Below, one piece after another: positions 1 to 5,117 of a DNA stretch of 5,117 nt; positions within the stretch are counted from its first letter, which is position 1; every line of letters starts with the position of its first letter. The position numbers and the translations under genes were made by a program. This DNA is from Bacteroidales bacterium. Lineage in GTDB: Bacteria; Bacteroidota; Bacteroidia; Bacteroidales; WRGA01. The notes under the pieces were generated by a model. It saw nothing but the letters and a program-made list of their open reading frames with translations. It was not told the DNA's origin and did not search any database. Location: assembly GCA_031279795.1 (NCBI GenBank), contig JAITHZ010000340.1, positions 1-5,117 of the forward strand. The letters run 5' to 3'.

Positions 1-1795
1 AACGGCTTCCTGTATCCAATTCGTTATCGACAGTGGCGTGAATTTCATCAGTACCCGCTGGCTGCTCTGTTTGTGAGGGATTTATTTCATAAACCTGCGG
101 CTCTTCCTGTGAGTTGAATTTATGAAAGATGTAAAATATCAGCGCCAGAATAAGCAGGATGGTTATTCCCACATAAAGATAATGTTTCAGCACATACCGT
201 TTTATAAGAGCAGATTCGGGCGAAGATGACCGTGCCGTGTTTCGTCCCCCGTTCGGTGTGCTACGTTGTGGTTTTCTGGGGATTTCTGTCGGTTTTCTGG
301 GTTGTTCACTCTGGTGGGAAGTTCTCTGCTGCTGTGGCGCTACTCCGCTATACCCGGGTCTTCGCGGGATTTCGGCTGTTACGGTCGGTTTTGTCGGCGG
401 AACTTCTACTGCTGTTTTGCCGGTAACTTCTTCCACATAAACAGGTTCCGGTTTATGGTCAGGTGCTGGAGCGGGCTTTTCGCGTATATTTTCAACAGAC
501 TGTTGGGTCTGTGTTTCCGGTTGAACAGACGGCGTGGGGCTTGGCTGAACGATTTTCGCTGAATCAGGAATTTCGATGACGGGTGTTTTCTCCGGTTCGG
601 GTTCGCTAAGTTGTGGTTTTTCCGGTTCGGGTTGCTTTGGTTCGGTTTTTTTCGATTCGATGGATTCTGATTTATCTGGCGGATTTACAGGATATATTCT
701 CGTTTTGGCGGATTTGTTTTCGAAAAATTTCACGGCTTCTTCCACGATGAAGGCGATACTTTTGTTCGGATCAGTCACATGCTGGCGGTCATTTGTGTTA
801 TTTGTCCGGTTTTCTTGCTCGGAAGCATCGGGTTTCGGTTTGACTGGTTCGAAGACCGACTTCGGTTCGTCAACAATGACTTCCACTGGTCTGACGGGTT
901 CAGGAATTACTTCCAATGCTGGTTGTGTTTTTTCGAAAACGATCATTTCCGGCGTCGGTTTCGATTCCTGTACGGGGTTGTCTTTTTCCAATTCAGCTTT
1001 CTCTTTTGCGGGCTGCGGCTTGCTTTCTTTGGGGGGAAACAGCGCATCAACTTGCGAAACGAATTCCTTGATAGGAAATGGATCGGGTTCGCCCATCAAT
1101 TCATCGGCAAAATAATCTTTTACTTCGATTATTGAATTTTTGGCGACTTCGGATGCAGCATTTTTGTTTTCAGTATATTTATCCGAAAGTGATTCAATTT
1201 GCTGTGCTGTTTTCTTTTGAGGTAATTCTTTGATTTTAACTATTGCAGGTTCAAAGAATGAAAAACTTTTATTGACTTCTTCCTGCAAATTTTTTTCGGG
1301 AGAAAAGATAATATGGAATCGGTTTTTTCCGGGCATAACACCGTTGGGAAGGGAAAAACCGGGTTTCGGCACCCTTCTAAACGTCCCGAAGCCATCAAGC
1401 TTGCACACAAAGTTTTTCCGCAGGGATGCAGAAATAATCTCAATCATGTACTTGATAAACAAGGAAGCCGTTCGTTCGTCCAGATTGGCCTGAATCATTA
1501 TCAGTGTTTTCAAATCGCGGATTACTTCTCTGTTTTCAATCAAATACGAAGATACATCCAGGCGAAAGCCTATATATAAACACGGCGGAAGCAGAATTTT
1601 TGTGAAATTTCTGGGATATATCAGCATATTAACATTTCGCTTTTTTACATTAAATAATGCTGCATTATTAATCAATATCCATTCGTGCAACGCCAACCGT
1701 TGCCTTAAAACATCAATAGCTGGAGTCAGTATTTCAGTTGTTCTTCGTTCGGAAATACCCAATCTTTCAGCAATATACGATACAATTTTATCCAT
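1..1795 (-). CDS. Tandem-HU, membrane-anchored DNA-binding protein (3' end beyond window)
   Basis: Reading from ATG at 1795 the frame is open for 598 codons to the left edge, so the C-terminus is missing. An in-frame TAA lies 9 nt upstream (1804-1802), which supports this start. Residues 1-85 form a degenerate HU-like unit, with INNAALF where HU proteins have GFGTF. Residues 90-185 form a clearer HU/IHF unit: a helical pair, then KLDGFGTF at 132-139, then FSPEKNLQEEVN, matching the HU arm and C-terminal helix pattern. Residues of about 190-525 are a low-complexity Pro/Glu/Lys linker with PEPEKP-type repeats. A basic stretch precedes one hydrophobic helix at about 538-560 (VGITILLILALIFYIF), so the N-terminus should be cytoplasmic and the tail periplasmic. 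Family knowledge: Bacteroidota often place HU-type genes after rimO, and some carry a membrane helix plus a LysM- or SPOR-like tail; here that tail would be off-window. Inferred role: tethering nucleoid DNA to the envelope. It lies 19 nt after rimO, so it is probably co-transcribed. Confidence 0.9.
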   Translation of the reverse strand, partial: MDKIVSYIAERLGISERRTTEILTPAIDVLRQRLALHEWILINNAALFNVKKRNVNMLIYPRNFTKILLPPCLYIGFRLDVSSYLIENREVIRDLKTLIMIQANLDERTASLFIKYMIEIISASLRKNFVCKLDGFGTFRRVPKPGFSLPNGVMPGKNRFHIIFSPEKNLQEEVNKSFSFFEPAIVKIKELPQKKTAQQIESLSDKYTENKNAASEVAKNSIIEVKDYFADELMGEPDPFPIKEFVSQVDALFPPKESKPQPAKEKAELEKDNPVQESKPTPEMIVFEKTQPALEVIPEPVRPVEVIVDEPKSVFEPVKPKPDASEQENRTNNTNDRQHVTDPNKSIAFIVEEAVKFFENKSAKTRIYPVNPPDKSESIESKKTEPKQPEPEKPQLSEPEPEKTPVIEIPDSAKIVQPSPTPSVQPETQTQQSVENIREKPAPAPDHKPEPVYVEEVTGKTAVEVPPTKPTVTAEIPRRPGYSGVAPQQQRTSHQSEQPRKPTEIPRKPQRSTPNGGRNTARSSSPESALIKRYVLKHYLYVGITILLILALIFYIFHKFNSQEEPQVYEINPSQTEQPAGTDEIHATVDNELDTGSR

Positions 1796-1814
1796 ATCAA
1801 ATTAACGTTTTTTG

Positions 1815-3107
1815 TCAAAATTCTCCTAACATATCAAATCCGTTCATGCCGGATATTTTGACTTGATAGAAATCACCTACAGTCATTTTTTTTGTTTTTT
1901 CAATCAATACTTCAGGGTCAACTTCCGGCGAATCAAATTCGGTTCTTCCGATATAAAAATCCGGTTCTTCCCTGTCAATAATTGTTTTGAATGTTTTCCC
2001 TGTCTTTTGTCGAGCGATTTCGAAGGCAACAGTTTCCTGCAGCGCCATCAGTTCGTCCAGCCGCGACTTTTTCGTTTCTGCCGCTACATCGTCCCTGTAA
2101 TGCGTGTTGGCATACGTACCCTCTTCGTCGGAATAAACAAATGCGCCCAAGCGTTCAAACCGCATTTCGGCTACAAAGTCCTTCAGTTCCTCAAAATCGG
2201 CCTGTGTTTCACCCGGATGTCCAACCATCAGTGTTGTCCGGAGATGGATACCCGGCACTGCCGTCCGGATGGCGTGAATCAGTTCCAATGTCTCCGCTTT
2301 CGTGATGTTCCGCTTCATTAAACGGAGCATATTGTCGCTCACATGCTGAAAAGCAATATCCAGATATTTGCAGACATTTTCCCGTTCTTGCATGACTTTC
2401 AGGATATTATATGGAAAAAGCGACGGATAGGCATAATGCAAGCGAATCCATTCCAGCCCGTTGATATCTGAAAGATATTCAATAAGTTCTGCCAGTCGGC
2501 TTTTTCTATCTGTATCGAATCCATAAAAAGTTAAATCTTGCGCAATCAGTAAAATTTCCTTTACGCCATTTGCAACAAGTTTTTTTGTTTCGCCCACGAT
2601 TTCCGCAATTGGCCGTGAAACATGTTTGCCGGTCATTAGCGGAATAGCGCAAAAAGCGCATGTCCGGCTGCATCCTTCCGAAATTTTCAGATACGCAAGA
2701 TGTGCTGGAGTGGATAATCCGCGTTCCAGTTCCAAGTCTGCATGGTAGGATTTCCCAAGTGCTGAGAGTAAACCTCTCCAGTCGAATTTGCCAAAAAATT
2801 TATCCACTTCGGGAATTTCCTGTTTTAATTCATTGAGATAACGCTCAGAAAGACAACCCATTACGAATAATCGCTTGATTTTATTCCACCGTTTTGCTGC
2901 GGCAAACTGCAAAATCGTATTCACCGATTCTTCTTTTGCATCATTAACAAATCCACACGTATTTATGACAACTATTTCTCCTTCAACCTTTTCCGCATCA
3001 TGCTTTACAGTATAACCGTTTGCGACGAACTGACGGGCAAGTTTTTCCGAATCAACCAGATTCTTCGAACACCCCAGCGTAATTATGTCAATTCTGTTTC
3101 GCTTCAC
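1815..3107 (-). CDS. rimO: Ribosomal protein S12 methylthiotransferase RimO
   Basis: This 430-residue radical SAM enzyme adds a beta-methylthio group to a conserved aspartate of ribosomal protein uS12 in the cytoplasm, using two [4Fe-4S] clusters. The N-terminal UPF0004 domain carries the three cluster cysteines at 13 (LGCSKNLVDSE), 51 (INTCGFV) and 85 (VMGCLSERY). The radical SAM motif CxxxCxxC is at 146, 150 and 153 (EGCSRTCAFCAIP), followed by MTGKHVSRP, a RimO-type rather than MiaB-type signature. A TRAM domain fills about 369-430. Length and domain order are complete for the family. The start codon is GTG: an in-frame TAG lies at 3119-3117, no other start follows it, and AGGA sits 7 nt upstream. 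The next gene, an HU-type protein, begins 19 nt after the TGA stop, suggesting an operon. The gene to the right is divergent. Confidence 0.98.
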   Translation of the reverse strand: MKRNRIDIITLGCSKNLVDSEKLARQFVANGYTVKHDAEKVEGEIVVINTCGFVNDAKEESVNTILQFAAAKRWNKIKRLFVMGCLSERYLNELKQEIPEVDKFFGKFDWRGLLSALGKSYHADLELERGLSTPAHLAYLKISEGCSRTCAFCAIPLMTGKHVSRPIAEIVGETKKLVANGVKEILLIAQDLTFYGFDTDRKSRLAELIEYLSDINGLEWIRLHYAYPSLFPYNILKVMQERENVCKYLDIAFQHVSDNMLRLMKRNITKAETLELIHAIRTAVPGIHLRTTLMVGHPGETQADFEELKDFVAEMRFERLGAFVYSDEEGTYANTHYRDDVAAETKKSRLDELMALQETVAFEIARQKTGKTFKTIIDREEPDFYIGRTEFDSPEVDPEVLIEKTKKMTVGDFYQVKISGMNGFDMLGEF

Positions 3108-3114
3108 TCCAATA

Positions 3115-3118
3115 TCCT
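3115..3118 (-). promoter_or_regulatory. Ribosome binding site of rimO
   Basis: AGGA on the minus strand sits 7 nt before the GTG start of rimO. With the in-frame TAG overlapping it at 3119-3117, it fixes GTG at 3107 as the start codon. The other starts in this window have no comparable Shine-Dalgarno sequence. Confidence 0.6.
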
Positions 3119-3165
3119 AAAAAATAATCAGTTATACTCAACAATGTTTTTTTCGATTTTGATGC

Positions 3166-3174
3166 GCAAATATA
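3166..3174 (-). promoter_or_regulatory. Bacteroidetes-type -7 promoter element for rimO
   Basis: TATATTTGC on the minus strand matches the Bacteroidetes -7 consensus TAnnTTTG exactly. It lies about 60 nt upstream of the rimO start, leaving a leader of roughly 50 nt. I do not see a convincing TTTG -33 element at the usual spacing, so the call rests on the -7 match and its position. Confidence 0.5.
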
Positions 3175-3209
3175 CGCATTTTTATGAGTACGATTTATTT
3201 AAAAAACAA

Positions 3210-3246
3210 AAAAAGAGGTCGGCATGTATATGCCTGTCTCCTTTTT
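3210..3246. terminator. A/T-flanked hairpin, possible bidirectional terminator
   Basis: An imperfect stem-loop with loop GTAT at 3226-3229. The inner stem GGCAT/ATGCC is perfect. It continues through one C-T mismatch, two G-T wobbles, GAG/CTC and one further mismatch into an A-run on the left and a T-run on the right. It therefore has the shape of an intrinsic terminator on either strand. It lies between two divergent promoters and follows no gene in the window. It may block read-through between the two transcription units, or be left from a lost gene. Confidence 0.5.
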
Positions 3247-3346
3247 AACGTTTTTTATTTGTTCATTTCCTATTGATCTGGCCAGAAGAGTGGATAATAA
3301 TGGTATTTTTTAGAAATTTTATCATTAAGTTTCAGTAAAAAACACG

Positions 3347-3355
3347 TATATTTGC
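3347..3355 (+). promoter_or_regulatory. Bacteroidetes-type -7 promoter element for the metal transporter gene
   Basis: TATATTTGC on the plus strand is identical to the element in front of rimO and matches TAnnTTTG. It ends 36 nt before the ATG at 3392, giving a short leader of about 30 nt. That is too short for a metal or cobalamin riboswitch. No clear -33 TTTG is visible at normal spacing. Confidence 0.5.
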
Positions 3356-3391
3356 CGATATTTATTTTGAAAACAATTTTCACAAACAATC

Positions 3392-4072
3392 ATGGAACAA
3401 CTTCCTTTAATCGTCCTTTTGATGTACGCTTTGTACGAAGGACTGCTTCATGCTTTTGAAGCTGACCATATTCTTGCTGTTACCACCATCGTTTCTCAAC
3501 GCGACAAGTTGTTTGCTGCTATTAAGGATGGCGTGTTTTGGGGATTGGGACATACGTCCACGATTTTTTTGATTGGTATGTTGATGATTTTGTTTAAAGT
3601 GAACATTCCCGACAGTTCGTTTTCGCTCTTCGAGGCCATTGTCGGACTGATGCTGATGCTTGTGGCTGCTTACCGGTTTTACGTTTTCCTGAAAGAAGAA
3701 ACAATCATCCACAGGCATCATCACGAACATGCAGGTGTGAACAAACATCCTCATATTCATGTACATTCAAAAGGAAAGCATCTGCACAAGACCTCGTATG
3801 GCATCGGGATTGTGCATGGGCTGGCAGGAAGTGGCGCGTTGGTGGTACTGGTGATGACGCAAATAGCCAGTATCGGCAGTAGCATGTTGTATCTGCTTAT
3901 TTTCGGCATGGGGTCGATTGTTGGTATGACGCTTGTGGCCGGCGTATTCAGTATTCCTTTTTCCCGCAGACTGATTGCGGCCAACTGGTTGCGTGCGGCG
4001 CTGGTGCTGCTTTCGTCGGGATTATGTTTTGTTTACGGATTCTATGTGGTTTATGCGAATCTTTTAAAATAA
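3392..4072 (+). CDS. NiCoT/UreH-like nickel/cobalt transporter with His-rich loop
   Basis: A 226-residue inner-membrane protein with about six hydrophobic segments (roughly 4-34, 46-70, 79-100, 138-160, 163-190 and 198-222). The first carries HAFEADH at 20-26, the H-x4-D-H signature of NiCoT-type transporters, with family-like motifs GLGHTS at 51-56 and HGLAGSGAL at 142-150. Between helices 3 and 4 lies a loop with eleven histidines (107-132, including HRHHHEH and HPHIHVH), likely to bind transition metal at the membrane surface. Family knowledge assigns Ni2+ or Co2+ movement; the metal and the direction cannot be read from sequence, and no urease, hydrogenase or cobalamin gene lies nearby. 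ATG at 3392 is the first start after an in-frame TGA at 3368. It appears to be a single-gene unit, with transposase remnants beginning about 25 nt after its stop. A UreH-like or TauE/SafE-type label is a possible alternative. Confidence 0.82.
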   Translation: MEQLPLIVLLMYALYEGLLHAFEADHILAVTTIVSQRDKLFAAIKDGVFWGLGHTSTIFLIGMLMILFKVNIPDSSFSLFEAIVGLMLMLVAAYRFYVFLKEETIIHRHHHEHAGVNKHPHIHVHSKGKHLHKTSYGIGIVHGLAGSGALVVLVMTQIASIGSSMLYLLIFGMGSIVGMTLVAGVFSIPFSRRLIAANWLRAALVLLSSGLCFVYGFYVVYANLLK

Positions 4073-4219
4073 AAGTCAAACACCGATTCAAGTATCCGGC
4101 TACTGGAACGAAATGCCGCAACATTATCCGTTTGCCGTTTTGCACAATTACATTGTGATACCAAATCATTTTCACGGCGTGGTGGAAATCACAAACAATA
4201 ACGACAATGATGCGAATAT

Positions 4220-4245
4220 GTAAGGGCGCGATTTATCGCGCCCTT
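4220..4245 (+). repeat. REP-like palindrome R1 (ATCGCGCCC type)
   Basis: A perfect 11-bp inverted repeat, AAGGGCGCGAT and ATCGCGCCCTT, with a 2-nt loop, headed by GTAA where the other copies have GTAG. It lies in the linker of transposase fragment 1. It supplies the TAA that stops the HUH frame, while the other frame reads through it as KGAIYRAL. A half-site, ATCGCGCCC, follows at 4253-4261. Confidence 0.85.
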
Positions 4246-4278
4246 GATAACAATCGCGCCCAAAATATCGTAACAAAT

Positions 4279-4304
4279 GGGGGCGCGATAAATCGCGCCC
4301 CTAC
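4279..4304 (-). repeat. REP-like palindrome R2 (ATCGCGCCC type), inverted relative to R1
   Basis: GGGGCGCGAT and ATCGCGCCCC pair perfectly around a 2-nt loop, and the GTAG head is on the minus strand (CTAC at 4301-4304). It has the same core as R1 in the opposite orientation, so R1 and R2 form an inverted pair about 33 nt apart, like a bacterial interspersed mosaic element (BIME). In the C-terminal frame of fragment 1 it reads GGAINRAP. Confidence 0.85.
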
Positions 4305-4481
4305 CGGCGGATTCGCGGGCGATAAAAATCCGATGTTGCACAATAATTTGTCGCGGTTAATTCGTTGGTTTGAATGTCGCAAAAATGTACCGCATTTCGC
4401 GTGGCAACGCAACTTTTGGGAGCACATTCGCGACGCCGCCGATTACGCCCGCATTGACGATTATATCACAAAACCGCCGAA

Positions 4482-5006
4482 TTGCGCCCGAATGTCGTAT
4501 TGCACAATTTTGTTGTGATGCCAAACCATTTTCATGGTATTTTGGAAATAACGGGGAATACGGACAACAATTATGTGTTGAAAAATGATGATACAACGCA
4601 CGATGATGCGGTAACGCACGATGTAGGGGCAGGGCGCGCCCTGCCCAATATAACGCCCAAAACAACGCCAAAAACAACACATGATACCTATAATACGGCA
4701 ATCAATGTAGGGGCAGGGCGCGCCCTGCCCCTACACGCGACATTGCAACATTCAACCGAAAAACCCCGCACAACAGAATTGCCGCAATCGCGATTTCAAA
4801 ATATCGGTAAAAACACGATGTCATCAATTATCGGCGGTTTCAAATCCGCCGTTACCCGCAACATTCGCACCGCCGGTTACGATTTCGCGTGGCAACGCAA
4901 CCTTTGGGAACACGTTGTCCGCGACGCCGCCGAATACGCCCGCATTAACGATTATATCACAAACAACCCCTTGCGATGGAAAGACGATATGTTTTATAAG
5001 GAATAA
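4482..5006 (+). CDS. RAYT (REP-associated tyrosine transposase) fragment 2, 5'-truncated, with two embedded REP palindromes
   Basis: A 174-codon frame from a TTG at 4482 (a first ATG is at 4518) to TAA at 5004-5006. It encodes most of an HUH/Y1 transposase of the RAYT group: VVMPNHFHGIL with HxH at residues 16 and 18, then MSSIIGGFKSAVTR at about 113-126, FAWQRNLWEHVVRD at about 135-148, and YARINDYITNNPLRW with the likely catalytic tyrosine at 158. The C-terminus looks complete. The normal N-terminal 50-60 residues (first beta-strand region) are missing, because the frame abuts the 3' end of fragment 1. The linker, residues 25-110, is unusually long and low in complexity, and holds two copies of VGAGRALP encoded by palindromes R3 and R4. 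Key residues remain but the fold is incomplete, so activity is doubtful. It may be a pseudogene, or a domain able to act with a full-length RAYT elsewhere. Confidence 0.7.
   Translation: MRPNVVLHNFVVMPNHFHGILEITGNTDNNYVLKNDDTTHDDAVTHDVGAGRALPNITPKTTPKTTHDTYNTAINVGAGRALPLHATLQHSTEKPRTTELPQSRFQNIGKNTMSSIIGGFKSAVTRNIRTAGYDFAWQRNLWEHVVRDAAEYARINDYITNNPLRWKDDMFYKE
4596..4623 (+). repeat. Short direct repeat ACGCACGATG
   Basis: Two identical 10-bp copies, 4596-4605 and 4614-4623, with an 18-nt period and therefore in frame (THD twice in the protein). They lie immediately before palindrome R3, whose first G is the last base of the second copy. They probably arose by local slippage in the low-complexity linker of the transposase gene. 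Confidence 0.6.
4623..4646 (+). repeat. REP-like palindrome R3 (CAGGGCGCGCCCTG type)
   Basis: A GTAG head followed by a perfect 20-bp palindrome at 4627-4646 whose two halves are GGGCAGGGCG and CGCCCTGCCC. It lies inside transposase fragment 2 and is read in frame as VGAGRALP. Compared with R4, the 3' CTAC is missing. Confidence 0.88.
4707..4734 (+). repeat. REP-like palindrome R4, perfect 28-bp palindrome
   Basis: GTAGGGGCAGGGCG joined to its exact reverse complement with no loop base, so the GTAG head occurs on both strands. It is 84 nt (28 codons) after R3 and in the same phase, so the protein repeats VGAGRALP. It is the most complete member of the set. Confidence 0.9.
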
Positions 5007-5022
5007 CCGTTTGGGTGCTGCG

Positions 5023-5050
5023 GTAGGGGCAAGGCGCGCCTTGCCCCCAC
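5023..5050 (+). repeat. REP-like palindrome R5, downstream of the transposase fragment
   Basis: GTAGGGGCAAGGCG followed by CGCCTTGCCCCCAC. This is the R4 architecture with a compensated change (CAAGG paired with CCTTG) and one mismatch near the outer end. It starts 17 nt after the stop of fragment 2. The paired change suggests that hairpin formation has been maintained. The bases after it on the plus strand are A-rich, so it is not a typical terminator for the upstream gene. Confidence 0.87.
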
Positions 5051-5095
5051 AAAAAATGAATATGAATAATAATGTTTTAACAAATAAATTTCACA

Positions 5096-5117
5096 ATGAA
5101 ACACTTATCCCTTATTC
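5096..5117 (+). CDS. Possible start of a downstream gene (truncated by window edge)
   Basis: ATG at 5096 opens the frame MKHLSLI to the window end. A Lys plus hydrophobic start after an A/T-rich, REP-flanked intergenic stretch would fit a signal peptide or membrane protein start, but seven codons cannot prove a gene. No function can be assigned. Confidence 0.3.

Larger units (their letters stand above)
4098..4472 (+). pseudogene. RAYT (REP-associated tyrosine transposase) fragment 1, truncated and frameshifted
   Basis: This is a remnant of an HUH/Y1 transposase of the RAYT group, enzymes that nick and join DNA at GTAG-headed REP hairpins. One frame gives GYWNEMPQHYPF, then VLHNYIVIPNHFHGVVEI with the HxH metal motif, and stops at TAA 4221-4223 inside a palindrome. 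A second frame (+1), open from 4159 to 4518, carries the rest: LSRLIRWF, FAWQRNFWEHIRD and ARIDDYI, where the tyrosine of DYI matches the usual catalytic position as I recall it. One indel between about 4190 and 4215 would join both halves. The normal N-terminal 50-60 residues are absent, as is the end of the protein: similarity to fragment 2 stops near 4472 and runs straight into fragment 2. In the helical part it lacks one codon compared with fragment 2 (EHIRD against EHVVRD). Left end and junction are approximate. Confidence 0.75.

Noticed and set aside
226..1135. Several plus-strand open frames, the longest 576-1115
   Set aside because: They lie opposite the Pro/Glu-rich linker of the minus-strand HU protein. 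Their Ser/Gly/Phe-rich translations are what the complement of CCG/GAA codons gives, and they contain no recognisable domain.
1863..2321. Plus-strand open frames inside rimO
   Set aside because: They are antisense to the conserved, fully intact rimO sequence and resemble no protein I recognise.
3277..3286. 10-bp palindrome TCTGGCCAGA in the divergent intergenic region, considered as a metal-regulator operator
   Set aside because: It is short, single-copy and about 60 nt upstream of the -7 element, and it does not match a regulator site I know. Too weak to call.
3356..3391. Metal or cobalamin riboswitch before the transporter gene
   Set aside because: The likely leader is only about 30 nt, too short for these riboswitches, and no conserved core is visible.
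4190..4223. Programmed ribosomal frameshift in RAYT fragment 1
   Set aside because: I see no slippery heptamer at the overlap, and the gene already lacks its N-terminus, so simple decay is the better explanation.
4233..4701. Minus-strand open frames across the transposase region
   Set aside because: They are opposite the RAYT fragments, whose HUH and FAWQRN motifs are on the plus strand. The frames stay open mainly because the palindromes are GC-rich and symmetric.
4220..5050. CRISPR array
   Set aside because: The repeats are palindromic, of two kinds, in mixed orientation and irregularly spaced (about 60, 345, 84 and 316 nt), with coding sequence between them.

Overview
The window looks like a chromosomal segment of a Bacteroidota bacterium, most likely Bacteroidales. 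Three things point there: the order rimO followed by an HU-type gene, the Bacteroidetes-type promoter element TATATTTGC found twice, and starts with weak or no Shine-Dalgarno sequence. The genus cannot be read from the sequence.

Left half, minus strand (1-3107). rimO (ribosomal protein S12 methylthiotransferase, GTG start) is followed 19 nt later by a long gene that runs off the left edge. This second gene encodes two HU-like DNA-binding domains, a long Pro/Glu-rich linker and one transmembrane helix, so it would be a membrane-anchored DNA-binding protein. It stays open for 598 codons and explains the whole region 1-1795. The plus-strand open frames there are shadows of its biased composition. 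The two genes probably form one operon.

Middle (3108-4072). A 284-nt divergent intergenic region holds two outward-facing TATATTTGC elements with an A/T-flanked hairpin between them. To the right, on the plus strand, is a six-helix membrane protein of the NiCoT/UreH-like nickel/cobalt transporter class, with a histidine-rich loop.

Right part (4073-5050). This is a degraded RAYT/REP cluster. Two head-to-tail fragments of REP-associated tyrosine transposase (HUH/Y1) genes both lack their N-termini, and the first is also frameshifted. Five GTAG-headed GC-rich palindromes accompany them. Four sit inside the transposase reading frames, always in the linker between the HUH motif and the C-terminal helices, and always in the codon phase that yields GA-x-R-A-type peptides. 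The fifth lies just after the second fragment. The last 22 nt may be the start of another gene.

rimO, the HU gene and the transporter look like ordinary chromosomal genes. The RAYT/REP cluster is the accessory part and the most interesting feature. I see no CRISPR array, tRNA, rRNA or complete novel defence system.
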